A DNA stretch of 64,000 nucleotides from Runella limosa DSM 17973 (GCF_000482465.1 NZ_KI519426.1:1-64000); one strand, 5' to 3'. Positions 6,102 through 15,302 are shown, counted from the first letter of the stretch. Notes: generated from the sequence alone by a model not told the origin. Translations and numbers: made by a program.

Positions 6102-7729
6102 ACAAACCAGTGGTTAAAAGTGAGCGTCACGCGTGTGCCCAACGTGGGCGAGGAGTCAATGGCCAGCGTAATCGGCTGTTCGGGGTGCAGTTGGTTCAAC
6201 AACGTAATGCGTTCCTGCGTCAGTTTTAACCCAAACCCAGGGTACGTCTCTTGGAGAACAAAGCCTTTGCCGTTGTCGTGCAGGGTCAGCACGAGCGCTT
6301 CCTCCTGTTGCTGAAACCTCACCTCGATGTGCCCACGTTGTTGTCCACTCGCGACGCCGTGTTTGACGGCATTTTCCAACAGCGGCTGCCAAAGCAACGA
6401 CGGCAGGTTGGTCGAATACACATCCAGCGCCTTCGGTACGTCGATGTGGTAGCGAAACCCAAACCGAAGTTGTTCGAGTTTGAGGTAGGTGTCCATGCTT
6501 TGGAGTTCTTGTTGAAGCGGAACCTCTTCTTTGCTGCTGTTGGTCAAGGTTTCACGCATCAAACGCGCAAAATCCGACAAGTACTCGTTGGCCCCTTGCA
6601 CGTCGTGGCGGTTGATTAGCCCCTGAATCGAACTGAGTGCGTTGAAAATAAAATGAGGATTGAGCTGGGCATGAATGGCTTTCAGTTCGAGTTGGAGTTT
6701 TTGTTTGGTCGCCATTTCTTGCTGGGTTTTTCGCCGCTGCCGAACCAGCAAGTATCCAAACACGCCCAATCCCGCGAGCAAGATCCCAAGACCAATGATA
6801 ATCAGCGCAAACCAAAACGTTTGGTACCAATGGGGCTCTATCTCAAAGTGATACTTGGACAGGTGTTGAGGCTGAACAGTATAGCGAATTTGAATGGTGT
6901 AATGCCCAGGCGAAAAATCTTTGAGCCAAATGAAGCTGTTGTCATACTCGTTGTTTTGCCAAGGACGAATCAGCGTTCCGTCGCGGAGCAACTGGTATTG
7001 AATCTGGTTTTTGGTATAAATGTCGGCGTTTAGGGTGAAAATCAAATTACTATTGTTGGCGGGCAATTGCAGCTTGTCCAACGAATAGGTAGGGGAGCGG
7101 CGCGCGGGCGATTGCGCCCAAGGGTACTGGAGTTTTTGGAGGAAAATGTCTAAGTTTTCGGAGGTGTAAACCCCTGCTACCGTGGGGCGAATAGACTCCC
7201 ACGCCAGCAAGCTAGTGGCTACGATGCCAGCCTTGCCTTTCTTCCGAACATCGACGATAATCATGCTCCCCAAGCGGGTAACGTACCCTCCCAAATAGGC
7301 CATTGGGGGCAGGGTTGAGCTTTTTACCACGGTTTCATCGGCAAATTGCGTAATGGCACTCCACGGTACTAGCACCCGTTGGCTAGGGTAGTCGGTGACG
7401 CGAAACTCGTAGTCTTGGGCATTTTTGGCATGAACCCCGTGGAGAAAAAAGTGTCCTTTGTCCCTGCTAAACGTGGTGCGGGCGACAATTCCCGACGGGC
7501 GATTTTTGCGAAAAGCAGCGTCTTTTTCCAGCGTCCTAAAATGCTCGCTGTGTTCCCGAATTGTCCAAAAAGAGTTGTTGGTTTTGGGAATGGTTAAAAT
7601 CAAGGCAACCGTTTCGGGTTTGTCCAACGCGCCCGTCAGGTAGCTCTGTGAATAATTTCCCCAATTGATTTGGGCAAAAAGCGGGGAGGAGCCCAACAAC
7701 AAGAGAATCAGCAAGCGCATTGTTTTCAT
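6098..7729 (-). CDS. LytS/YehU-type sensor histidine kinase
   Basis: 543 residues. A signal peptide (residues 1-19) precedes a large periplasmic part that ends in a Y_Y_Y-like beta domain (about 235-305). One membrane helix follows (FWFALIIIGLGILLAGLGVF, about 310-330), then a short coiled coil. The His_kinase module has phospho-acceptor H359 in LNPHFIFNALSSIQGLI. The ATPase part has N in LLENAVKHGV and the glycine box DNGKGF...GFGLKLTQERI. This is the PF06580 kinase architecture that pairs with LytTR regulators, here the overlapping gene at 5355. The periplasmic sensor region has no ligand domain I recognise. Confidence 0.9.
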   Translation of the reverse strand: MKTMRLLILLLLGSSPLFAQINWGNYSQSYLTGALDKPETVALILTIPKTNNSFWTIREHSEHFRTLEKDAAFRKNRPSGIVARTTFSRDKGHFFLHGVHAKNAQDYEFRVTDYPSQRVLVPWSAITQFADETVVKSSTLPPMAYLGGYVTRLGSMIIVDVRKKGKAGIVATSLLAWESIRPTVAGVYTSENLDIFLQKLQYPWAQSPARRSPTYSLDKLQLPANNSNLIFTLNADIYTKNQIQYQLLRDGTLIRPWQNNEYDNSFIWLKDFSPGHYTIQIRYTVQPQHLSKYHFEIEPHWYQTFWFALIIIGLGILLAGLGVFGYLLVRQRRKTQQEMATKQKLQLELKAIHAQLNPHFIFNALSSIQGLINRHDVQGANEYLSDFARLMRETLTNSSKEEVPLQQELQSMDTYLKLEQLRFGFRYHIDVPKALDVYSTNLPSLLWQPLLENAVKHGVASGQQRGHIEVRFQQQEEALVLTLHDNGKGFVLQETYPGFGLKLTQERITLLNQLHPEQPITLAIDSSPTLGTRVTLTFNHWFV

Positions 7730-7878
7730 GGCGGCGGTTTTGATAGGTCAAATATCTGCCGTTTTTTTTACAAACAAGTACGCGATGTGAATTCGGTGCC
7801 GTTGGCTGTGAATGTGGTAGAAAAGCGGGGGTTTAGGAGAAGTTCAAAGACACGCAGTAAGCTAAGTTACTTTAACTA

Positions 7879-7993
7879 TTACCCGCAGATTTACGCCGAT
7901 TGAAAGTCGCAGATGACGCTGATTAATAACACTATAAAGCCCTTTTTCAGCGAAAATCAGCGTTTATAATTCTGCGGCTTTCTGCGGGTAAAA
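7879..7993 (+). repeat. Dispersed repeat R1, copy 1 (TTACCCGCAG ... CTGCGGGTAA)
   Basis: About 115 bp bounded by TTACCCGCAG and CTGCGGGTAA in inverted orientation. Internal copies of CGCAGAT/CAGCG give it many alternative hairpins. The sequence AGTCGCAGATGACGCTGATTA is shared, apart from orientation, with the copy at 35016. The downstream AAAAATAAAGC is shared with the copy at 42606. It fills most of the 312-bp gap between the kinase and chrA genes. Confidence 0.75.
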
Positions 7994-8041
7994 AATAAAG
8001 CTATTTAGTTTACACTGTAATTAGCCTATCTATATTATATT

Positions 8042-9178
8042 TTATAAAAAATACTTCAAAAAAATACCAACAAAAGCTGCCATAAGAATAATAGAGGGCT
8101 CTTTTATTTTTTTGAATTTGAGCATGACTACCACCACGGCGAGGGCAATCATCCAAGTAGGAGTATCGGTTAGCGTCCGTTTACCCAATACCAACACTGA
8201 ACCAGCGATGGCCCCCACTGCTGCGGCTGTGATGCCTGTTACAAAGGCTTTGAGTTGTGGGTTGTTACCATATTTTTTTAGGTAAGGAGCAAACAAAATG
8301 GTGAATAGGTAACAAGGCAAAAAAGTAGCGGCAGCGGCGACACAAGCCCCTGAAAAGCCTTCAATGAGGAATCCGATGAAACCTACCGTGATGACGACGG
8401 GGCCTGGCGTAATCATGGCTACGGCTACGGCGTCAATGAACTGTTGTTCGGTCAGCCATTGGTATTCTTTTACAATGCCACCGTATAAAAAAGGAACAAT
8501 CGCTAGGCCGCTGCCAAAAACAAATGTCCCAGCTTTGGTAAAAAACCAAGCAAGTTGGGTAAGTTTAGAGCCAGAATACAACGTAGGAACGACCCCAAAC
8601 GGCAAAAAAATGAATACTTTTGGGGTAGCCTGCGAGGGAGATTTAATCAGCCAATAAAATAGCCCAGCCACTAAGATGAGCCATAAGATTTCTTGTTCGG
8701 CAATAAAAGTCACAATACATACGATACTAAAAATGCCCCATAGCCAATAATCATTCTTTAGGGATTTTTGAGTTAATCTAAAGCTACTGAGCGTGATAAT
8801 GCCAATCACTGCGGCGCCTACTCCGTAAAAAATGGCTTGTATCCAAGGTAATCCCCCAAAGTGCTGATAGGTAATTCCCAACACCAACACCATAATGAAG
8901 GAGGGAAGCACAAACGCTAGCCCAGCTAACGTTGCTCCCCAAATTCCGTAATGGACATATCCAAGATAAATACTTACTTGCGCCGCGAGTGGCCCAGGGG
9001 CAAGTTGAGCCAGTGTCATTGCTTCGCGGTATTCTTCTTCAGAAATCCAAGAACGGGTTTCGACTAAGTCGCGGTGCATATAGCCCACTAAAGCGACGGG
9101 GCCGCCAAAGCCAGCATATCCCAATTTGAGAAAATAAAGCACAAGTTGGCGTAGTGTATAAGAAGGCATTTTGTCCAT
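8042..9178 (-). CDS. chrA: Chromate transporter ChrA
   Basis: 378 residues forming two tandem chromate-transporter domains, about residues 10-185 and 205-375, as in full-length (fused) ChrA. Hallmarks are GYAGFGGPVALVGYMHRDLV near the N-terminus with LAQLAPGPLAAQVSIYLGY. The second half has the counterpart FGSGLAIVPFLYGGI and ITPGPVVITVGFIGF. It has around 10-12 membrane segments in the inner membrane. The family expels chromate, a sulfate analogue, using the proton-motive force. It is the last gene of a minus-strand run with a ChrB-like/AraC regulator and a putative sulfate exporter, which supports a role in oxyanion handling. The terminator is not obvious. Confidence 0.92.
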   Translation of the reverse strand: MDKMPSYTLRQLVLYFLKLGYAGFGGPVALVGYMHRDLVETRSWISEEEYREAMTLAQLAPGPLAAQVSIYLGYVHYGIWGATLAGLAFVLPSFIMVLVLGITYQHFGGLPWIQAIFYGVGAAVIGIITLSSFRLTQKSLKNDYWLWGIFSIVCIVTFIAEQEILWLILVAGLFYWLIKSPSQATPKVFIFLPFGVVPTLYSGSKLTQLAWFFTKAGTFVFGSGLAIVPFLYGGIVKEYQWLTEQQFIDAVAVAMITPGPVVITVGFIGFLIEGFSGACVAAAATFLPCYLFTILFAPYLKKYGNNPQLKAFVTGITAAAVGAIAGSVLVLGKRTLTDTPTWMIALAVVVVMLKFKKIKEPSIILMAAFVGIFLKYFL

Positions 9179-9192
9179 GAAACTAAGGGGGA

Positions 9193-9717
9193 TTAGAAGC
9201 TGATTCCGAATTGAAATCCGATGGTGGCGGAGGTAGGTCTATCGTTCCCAAATCGTATTGGAAGTGGAATAGCGATAAAGTAATTGCTGTGGTCGTTGCG
9301 TTTAAACGCTTTGTTGAAAACGGGGGTAAATCCGTACCTGCCCGATGTTTCAAAGGCCGCTCTTCCTGCAAAAGTAAATCCCTTTCCTAAGCTCAACAAT
9401 ATACCAGGATGAAACAACAAATTTGACATTTTACTCACGCCTTTTTCTGCCCGAATTTGCGGGACAATTTCTACCGAAAATCCAATTTTATTGTTTTTCC
9501 AAAGATTAAGCCCCGTTGGAAAACCAACCACGTAGGCATCTCTAAAATTGGGGGTTGTACCCTCGCTGCTAAAAGTGACAATGGGATGGAGAATGCCCAT
9601 ATAGCCCGCCATTTTCGGATAAACTGCGGGCGTTGTTTGCGCACTCACTTTTTGTTCGGCCCCCCACAAAAAGAAGGCTAGTAGCAGTGACGTAGAATAA
9701 AAGTAGCTTTGTTTCAT
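9193..9717 (-). CDS. Small exported protein, probable outer-membrane barrel
   Basis: 174 residues from the preferred start MKQSYFYSTSLLLAFFLWG at 9717; an upstream in-frame start at 9744 would put nine polar residues ahead of the signal peptide. After cleavage near VSAQT the mature part has alternating hydrophobic strands, glycines and a C-terminal aromatic (GFQFGISF ending in Phe), as in eight-stranded outer-membrane barrels. No family is recognised. It ends 15 bp before chrA and follows the ChrB-like/AraC gene, so it probably belongs to that operon. Confidence 0.6.
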   Translation of the reverse strand: MKQSYFYSTSLLLAFFLWGAEQKVSAQTTPAVYPKMAGYMGILHPIVTFSSEGTTPNFRDAYVVGFPTGLNLWKNNKIGFSVEIVPQIRAEKGVSKMSNLLFHPGILLSLGKGFTFAGRAAFETSGRYGFTPVFNKAFKRNDHSNYFIAIPLPIRFGNDRPTSATIGFQFGISF

Positions 9718-9799
9718 TGTAAATGGGTTGATAAGACGGCACAATGCTACAAAGCGTGAAGCTAGGAGAATAGAATGAAATTAACCTTTTGTATATTCT

Positions 9800-10645
9800 T
9801 TACCTTTTAGGCTTATTTTTTCTAAATTCTGAGGGGTTTTGCCCTTTGAGTTTTTTAAAAATACGGGTAAAATGGCTTTGGTCAGAAAAGCCCGTGAGGT
9901 AGGCGATTTCGGTTAGGGTACGGTTAGAGTTCTCCAACAACTCAACCGCCTTTTCGATTCGGAGCTTACGGATGTATTCGCCATAACTTAGGTTATCAAA
10001 GTATTTTGAAAACTCCCGCGACAAATAGGAGGGATTGAGGTCAAGCTCTTTAGAAATCTCTTTGAGGTTTAAAGACAGGTTGGTGTCGATTTGGTCTTGT
10101 AAAATCTCCCTTAGTTCCTTGGCCCACGAAGGGGTCTTTTTATGCGGAGAGGTAGCGGAGGTCAATACTTCTCGAAAGATAGTGACCAGTAGGTCTTCAA
10201 AAGGAGATTGGAGGTGTTTGACAGATTGTAGATAGGATGCCCAGCTGTAAAGAGCATCGTAGATAATCATCCCTTGGGTGAGCAGGGCTTTGTCATCGCT
10301 AAAATTATGCGCAAGCCCTGCTGAAATGGCCCAAAGTCCTGCCGATTGAGCGGCGAGGTCGTGCCGGTCGGTATCTGCTCCTCTAACAATCACTGCCATG
10401 GTATGGATGGCAGGGTCGTCAATTTGGTATTTTTCCACTAAATAATCGAAAGTACATTTTTCCCCATAGTGTGAGAACTCTACATTGGGTACGTCGAAGG
10501 GAATAGCATCAAGCCGAAGAGCCTCGCTTATTACTTTGTCGAAAGGCACGTAAAAAAACACGGCATCGGGGTCGATAAACTTTTTAATAAGCCAAGGACA
10601 AGCAATTCGATCAATTTTGGGTTTTTCGCGGGTAATCCAATTCAT
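9800..10645 (-). CDS. ChrB-like domain fused to an AraC-type DNA-binding domain
   Basis: 281 residues in two parts. Residues about 1-140 match the C-terminal domain of ChrB (PF09828 type): KIDRIACPWLIKKFIDPDAVFFYVP, HYGEKCTFDYLVEKY, VRGADTDRHDLAAQSAGLWAIS and the conserved GLAHNF. Residues about 185-278 are an AraC double helix-turn-helix (LSLNLKEISKELDLNPSYLSREF ... TLTEIAYLTGFSDQSHFTRIFKK). ChrB proteins are chromate-responsive regulators; here the sensing half is joined to a different DNA-binding module. It is 8 bp from the sulfate exporter gene and upstream of chrA, so I infer it controls this group in response to chromate or a related anion. Both domains are clear; the function of the fusion is inference. 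Confidence 0.85.
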   Translation of the reverse strand: MNWITREKPKIDRIACPWLIKKFIDPDAVFFYVPFDKVISEALRLDAIPFDVPNVEFSHYGEKCTFDYLVEKYQIDDPAIHTMAVIVRGADTDRHDLAAQSAGLWAISAGLAHNFSDDKALLTQGMIIYDALYSWASYLQSVKHLQSPFEDLLVTIFREVLTSATSPHKKTPSWAKELREILQDQIDTNLSLNLKEISKELDLNPSYLSREFSKYFDNLSYGEYIRKLRIEKAVELLENSNRTLTEIAYLTGFSDQSHFTRIFKKLKGQNPSEFRKNKPKR

Positions 10646-10653
10646 GGCAAAAG

Positions 10654-11913
10654 TTACCTAAAAAGCAGGTAACTCACAACCAACGTAATCAAAATGTTGA
10701 AAAGTTGAGCGGTTAGAAATGAGTAGAGGGGCTTGCGATTTTCGGCATTGAAGATGTCGGAGAAGTTTGTTTCCAACCCAATGCTTGTAAATGCCAACGC
10801 AAACCACAACCCTTGTAAGTTTTTAAGGCTTCCTTTGACGCTATCAATCGTTTCGGAAGGGATAAAAAATGAAAAAACAACAGAGGCGGCCACAAAGCCA
10901 AGGACAAACTTGGGAAAACGCTCCCAAATGACGCTTGCTGTAGGTTTGGCTTCTTGGTCTTTGGCCAATGGGTTGTTGGTGTACGTCCAATAGACCGAAA
11001 TGGCAAAAGCGGCTACTCCAAGTAAAACATTTTGAGAAAACTTGACGATGGTGCTAATTTTGAGGGCAGTTTCTCCGACTAAGGTGCCTGCCGCCGCAAC
11101 CGCTCCCGTCGTGTCGATGGTTCCACCCAGCCAAGCTCCAGTAACTTCTTCGGACAACCCGAGCCAATGAGCAATGTAAGGTTGAAATATCAGCATCGGA
11201 ATGGCAACAATCAACACAAGTGAGATGACGTAAGAGAGCTTTTTGCTGTCACCTTTGATGGCTCCCGCAGTTGCGATGGCCGCCGAAACACCACAGATAG
11301 AGACGGCACTCGAAATCATAATGGCTAACTCATCGTCAACGCCTAGTTTTTTGGATACCCAAAAAGCAAAGTACCAAACTGATACCACGACAATAAGTGC
11401 TTGAATCAGCCCTAATGAACCTGCTTTTAATATGTCGGAAAAGATGATGGTAGTTCCGAGCAAAACCAAGCCGATTTTTACGAATACCTCCGTAGATAAG
11501 GCTGATTTGAGCCAGTCGGGTAAGGTAAAAAAGTTGCCAATCAACAAGCCGATTAATAAACTGAAAATGACAGCTTCTAAATTAATGGCTTTGACGGCGC
11601 CATTGCCTGCGATGATTAACGCGAAAATGGTGAGAAAATAAACGATGGGTAAACCGATAAAAAAAGGTCTGACGGACTTTCCTGTCAGCCAAGCGCCTAA
11701 AGCTGCGATGACCAATACGACACCGAGTTGAAGAAAGATGCTTAGTAAGTTGGTGAGTGAAAGTACCTTTTCAACTAAATCGCTGGCAGATTTCCAGCCA
11801 AAGGAGGGCACAGGAAGGGTCAAGCCTGCAATAGAGGCTACAATAATAACAAAGCCTAAGACAACGACGGTCCAGTCTTCGGAGAGAATAGGTTTAGGTG
11901 GTGAAGTTGACAT
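10654..11913 (-). CDS. YeiH-family putative sulfate exporter
   Basis: About 419 residues from the start MSTSPPKPILSEDW at 11913; a longer frame reaches 12006 but its added N-terminus is polar and crosses the end region of the upstream gene. It has around ten membrane helices. Family features include FFIGLPIVYFLTIFALIIAGN, the SSAVSICGVSAAIATAGAIK motif and LGGTIDTTGAVAAAGTLVG, all typical of PF03601 (YeiH/YeeE-adjacent family, annotated as putative sulfate exporters). The C-terminus FTSIGLETNFSDIF is also characteristic. Position next to ChrB-like and ChrA genes fits anion export. The substrate assignment rests on family annotation and is moderate. Confidence 0.85.
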   Translation of the reverse strand: MSTSPPKPILSEDWTVVVLGFVIIVASIAGLTLPVPSFGWKSASDLVEKVLSLTNLLSIFLQLGVVLVIAALGAWLTGKSVRPFFIGLPIVYFLTIFALIIAGNGAVKAINLEAVIFSLLIGLLIGNFFTLPDWLKSALSTEVFVKIGLVLLGTTIIFSDILKAGSLGLIQALIVVVSVWYFAFWVSKKLGVDDELAIMISSAVSICGVSAAIATAGAIKGDSKKLSYVISLVLIVAIPMLIFQPYIAHWLGLSEEVTGAWLGGTIDTTGAVAAAGTLVGETALKISTIVKFSQNVLLGVAAFAISVYWTYTNNPLAKDQEAKPTASVIWERFPKFVLGFVAASVVFSFFIPSETIDSVKGSLKNLQGLWFALAFTSIGLETNFSDIFNAENRKPLYSFLTAQLFNILITLVVSYLLFR

Positions 11914-11941
11914 ACATGGAGGTTGGTTATACTGAATCGTT

Positions 11942-12850
11942 TTAACGACTGATTGGCAATTTTTCCCGAACCACTTTTCGTTGTTGTAAATCGTAGCGTT
12001 GGCCACTGCTCAACAAAATGAAAGGGCCGTTGGAGGCGGTACTGACTTCGTTATCGTTGACCACGTGAGGTGCGCCTTTTCCGATAATCGTCTGGTAGTC
12101 ATAGACGGCCACGTACGATTTCCCAATGACTTCAAAGGTGTCTTTTTGGACCAAAACGGCGGTTGATTCGTCCAACCCAAGACCAATTAAATCGGGAGAT
12201 TGGCGGATAAAATCGACCAAATCAAACTGACGGTTGCGACGAAGTAAGTGCTGATCGATGGCCGAATTTTTCAGAAAACCGAGTCCTTGGGTATGGTCAC
12301 CGACCAAAATGTGAGGGCCTTTGGTGTCGCCGCGCCACAAAAACGACCCTTGAATACTTGCCCCTGCGGAGGTGCCCGCAATCACCCCGCCGCGCTCTAG
12401 TACTTCGTTGAAGGCTTGGTGGGTGAGGGTATTGAGGTACGAATCCGCAATGCGCCATTGACGACCACCCACAAAAAACACGCCCGTCGCTTGTCGGAGC
12501 GAAGCCACAAACGCTTCGCTGTTGGCTTCGGTGAGGCGTTTGGTGTGCAACAGCGTCACTTGCGCCGCACCCGTTTGTTTTTTTACCAGTTCCACGTGCG
12601 ACGGACTCAAGGCCGCCGAATCGCCCGCCGCCGCCGTCACCACCACAAGTTTGGCTTTTTCTTTTCCCCCTGCCAGTTCGATGAATTTAGCCCAAATTTC
12701 GGGGGGAATCGTCCCGCCGCCAATGATGAGCAACGAGCCTTTTTCGGGGCCGTGGCGGGTGACGGTTTTTTCGTTGATGGTAATGGGCGTCTGAGCGACT
12801 AACGTAAGCGTGAGGCAGCAGGCCAGCAGCGTAGATAAAAGGCGTTTCAT
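11942..12850 (-). CDS. Cyanophycinase-like exported serine peptidase (S51 family)
   Basis: 302 residues with an N-terminal signal peptide (MKRLLSTLLACCLTLTLVAQ). The S51 core is clear: LLIIGGGTIP at 41-50, VFFVGGRQWR around 124-133 and the nucleophile elbow GTSAGAS with Ser161. Later GLGLDESTAVLV is the usual acidic stretch. Cyanophycinases release beta-Asp-Arg dipeptides from cyanophycin; exported homologues in heterotrophs are thought to feed on it. It overlaps the next gene upstream (12847) by four bases. Substrate specificity cannot be read from sequence alone. Confidence 0.88.
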   Translation of the reverse strand: MKRLLSTLLACCLTLTLVAQTPITINEKTVTRHGPEKGSLLIIGGGTIPPEIWAKFIELAGGKEKAKLVVVTAAAGDSAALSPSHVELVKKQTGAAQVTLLHTKRLTEANSEAFVASLRQATGVFFVGGRQWRIADSYLNTLTHQAFNEVLERGGVIAGTSAGASIQGSFLWRGDTKGPHILVGDHTQGLGFLKNSAIDQHLLRRNRQFDLVDFIRQSPDLIGLGLDESTAVLVQKDTFEVIGKSYVAVYDYQTIIGKGAPHVVNDNEVSTASNGPFILLSSGQRYDLQQRKVVREKLPISR

Positions 12851-14286
12851 TGGGAGATAGTTAGGTTGAAAATGTCTTTAAGGGCTTGTTTTGCAGCATG
12901 ATACCCGCTCATGCCGTGCACTCCGCCCCCTGGAGGAGTAGAGGCAGAACAAAGATACAAGCCTTTTGTCGAAGTTCGGTAGGGCGACCAACGCAACGCA
13001 GGGCGCGTAAAAAGTTGGTCTAATGTCACCGCCCCGCCGTTGATGTCACCCCCAATGTAGTTGGGGTTATATTCTTCTAATTGAGCCGTATGAAACGTAT
13101 TTTTTGCCAAAATTCGCTCTCGAAACCCTGGTGCAAACCGTTCAATTTGGTTCTCAATCGCCTCGGTCATGTCTTTGGTCGAACCGTTCGGGACGTGGCA
13201 ATACCCCCAAAGCGTATGTTTTCCTTCGGGCGCGCGGGTTTTGTCAAACAAACTTTGCTGGGCCAGTAAGACAAAGGGTTTTTCGGGATGTTCTCCTTTC
13301 CAAGTGGCTCGTTCAGAAGCGGTTATTTCTTGAATGGTATTTCCCAAATGAAGGGTTCCTGCCAATCGCGCATCCCTCGACGTGAACGGCACAGGCCCAT
13401 CCAGCGCCCAATCCACTTTGAAAACCCCCATGCCATAACGGTACTTTTCGAGTTGCCAACGGTAAAGCGATGAAAACGTATGACCAGCGATTTGGAGGAG
13501 TTGGCGCGGGGTAGTATCAAACAAAATCGCCTTCGACGAGGGCAACTGTGCCAAAGAGGTGACCTGAAAATTTTTCTCCACTTTTCCACCCAAAGCCACA
13601 AAATACGCCCCGAGTGCATTCGCAATTTGTTGGCTTCCTCCTTTGGGAATGGGCCAGCCGCCGAGGTGAGCGGCAGTCATCAAGACCAAGCCAATGGCTG
13701 ACGTCGTGGGTTTTTCAAGCGGTAAAATCGAATGTGCTGCCATTCCTGCCCAAAGCGCTTGGGCGGCAGGGGTGCGGAATTTGTTGGCTAACCAAGTGGC
13801 TGGTTGTAGGGCGGAAAGCCCAAATTGCGCCAATTCGATGGGGCTTTCGGGAAAGCGCAATGGTCCCAAAATAGCGGGTATGAGCCTGTCCCATTGTTGT
13901 TTGAAAGGCTGAATCAACTGTTTGTACACTGTTTCGTCACTCCCCAACAATGCCGCTGTTTCTTCCAAATGTCGAGTAAGGACGGCTGATGTTCCGTTGT
14001 CGAATGGATGAGCGGCAGCAATGGGAGCGTGCACAAATTCAAGCCCGTGATGTTGAAGCGGCAACGACTTAAAAAAAGGCGAAGCAAATGCCATCGGATG
14101 AATGGCCGAGCAGATGTCGTGATGAAAGCCTGGCAAGGTAAGTTCGGCGGTGCGCATTCCGCCCCCAAGGGTAGCTTTTGCTTCTACCAATAACACCGAA
14201 AGCCCTGCCCGCTGGAGGGTAATGGCGGCCGCAAGCCCGTTGGGTCCCGAACCTACTACGATGGCGTCAAAGTCTGTGTGAGGCAT
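12847..14286 (-). CDS. Phytoene desaturase-like FAD oxidoreductase
   Basis: 479 residues. The N-terminal dinucleotide-binding motif VVGSGPNGLAAAITLQRAGLS with a trailing acidic E (VEAKATLGGGMRT) binds FAD. The C-terminus has the conserved YLCSASTPPGGGVHGMSGYHAA typical of the NAD(P)/FAD oxidoreductases related to CrtI and human PYROXD2. It is not necessarily a carotenoid enzyme: no phytoene synthase or other crt gene is in the window. It overlaps the cyanophycinase gene by four bases downstream and abuts the TIGR01777 gene by one base upstream, so three genes are translationally coupled. Confidence 0.85.
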   Translation of the reverse strand: MPHTDFDAIVVGSGPNGLAAAITLQRAGLSVLLVEAKATLGGGMRTAELTLPGFHHDICSAIHPMAFASPFFKSLPLQHHGLEFVHAPIAAAHPFDNGTSAVLTRHLEETAALLGSDETVYKQLIQPFKQQWDRLIPAILGPLRFPESPIELAQFGLSALQPATWLANKFRTPAAQALWAGMAAHSILPLEKPTTSAIGLVLMTAAHLGGWPIPKGGSQQIANALGAYFVALGGKVEKNFQVTSLAQLPSSKAILFDTTPRQLLQIAGHTFSSLYRWQLEKYRYGMGVFKVDWALDGPVPFTSRDARLAGTLHLGNTIQEITASERATWKGEHPEKPFVLLAQQSLFDKTRAPEGKHTLWGYCHVPNGSTKDMTEAIENQIERFAPGFRERILAKNTFHTAQLEEYNPNYIGGDINGGAVTLDQLFTRPALRWSPYRTSTKGLYLCSASTPPGGGVHGMSGYHAAKQALKDIFNLTISQ

Positions 14287-15215
14287 TAAAGAGGCGTTTG
14301 GTTAACGTTGATTAAATTTTGCAATGCTGGTTTTAGTGTTACAAACGTAAATTCGAAGCCGTTTTCTTTTAGTCGTTTAGAAATTACTCTTCTTCCCTTC
14401 AAAAGCAGCTCGGGTTCTGTTCCAACTACCTTGCCACCTATTTTAATCAACCAGGTTGGAAGTGGAAGAGCGACAGGAATGCGGAGAACAGTTCGTAAAT
14501 CAGCGAGGAAATCCTCGTTTTTGACGGGTTCAGGAGAAGCGGCATTGTATATACCTTCCGCTTCTTTCTTCTCAATGCTCCAGTGAATGAGGCGGATAAA
14601 ATCGTGCTCATGAATCCACGTAATGTATTGTTGCCCAGAACCGATACTTTTCCCAAAACCAGATTTGACCAAATAAATAAACGGTTGCAGTAAGCCTTGA
14701 CCTTTTTGAAAAACGAGTCCCATCCGCAAGAGAACCTTCCGAGTATTAGGAGTGGTACAACTAAAAAATGCTGACTCCCACTGTTTACAAACTTCCGCAG
14801 GAAAACCATCGCCCGTGGCCGAGGTCTCATCTTTAAATACGTTTCCTCCGTCCCCAAAAATAGCAGCAGAGCCCGCATTTATCCAGACTTCTGGCGCTTT
14901 TTTTCGAGAAGCGATGGCTTGGCCAAGGACGAGAGTTGAATCAATTCGCGATTGGATTATTTCTTTTTTGTTAATGTCAGTGTAACGACAATTAACGGAT
15001 TTGCCTACCAAGTTGATAACAGCGGTACTCCCTTCCAGTTCGTGTACCCAATCTCCTGCGGTTTTTGCATCCCAAGCTACAAAACGTACACGATCAGTAG
15101 CGGGGAGTGTTTTACGAGTGAGAACTACGATTTCTACTTCGTGGGGCGAAAAAGACTGAATGATTGACTTCCCAAGGCAGCCTGTTCCACCCGCAATGAC
15201 CACTTTTTTCTTCAT
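14286..15215 (-). CDS. TIGR01777-family NAD-dependent epimerase-like protein
   Basis: 309 residues. It has an atypical SDR fold with nucleotide motif GGTGCLGKSI near residue 9, VINLVGKSVNCRY around 66-78, and the family pattern RKVLLRMGLVFQKGQGLLQPF...GSGQQYITWIHEHDFIRLI. The C-terminal domain ends VISKRLKENGFEFTF. TIGR01777 proteins are widespread (YfcH, SDR39U1) with no settled substrate. First gene of the coupled trio running to 11942. The 87 bp upstream hold a weak hairpin (TGACT/AGTCA near 15240). Confidence 0.88.
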   Translation of the reverse strand: MKKKVVIAGGTGCLGKSIIQSFSPHEVEIVVLTRKTLPATDRVRFVAWDAKTAGDWVHELEGSTAVINLVGKSVNCRYTDINKKEIIQSRIDSTLVLGQAIASRKKAPEVWINAGSAAIFGDGGNVFKDETSATGDGFPAEVCKQWESAFFSCTTPNTRKVLLRMGLVFQKGQGLLQPFIYLVKSGFGKSIGSGQQYITWIHEHDFIRLIHWSIEKKEAEGIYNAASPEPVKNEDFLADLRTVLRIPVALPLPTWLIKIGGKVVGTEPELLLKGRRVISKRLKENGFEFTFVTLKPALQNLINVNQTPL

Positions 15216-15302
15216 TACTCTATGGTTAGAAAAGAGGAAACTGACTGTTCATAGTCAATTCCCCCTTTTTGGTTAAGTGCTCAAATACACGTTTAAAATA
15301 TT

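Noticed and set aside
11914-12006. Longer N-terminus for the sulfate exporter.
   Set aside because: The extra 31 residues are polar, overlap the end of the cyanophycinase gene and lack a likely start context.
12847-14286. Carotenoid biosynthesis gene crtI.
   Set aside because: The protein fits the PYROXD2-like branch by its N- and C-terminal motifs and no crt genes are near, so a gene symbol is not justified.
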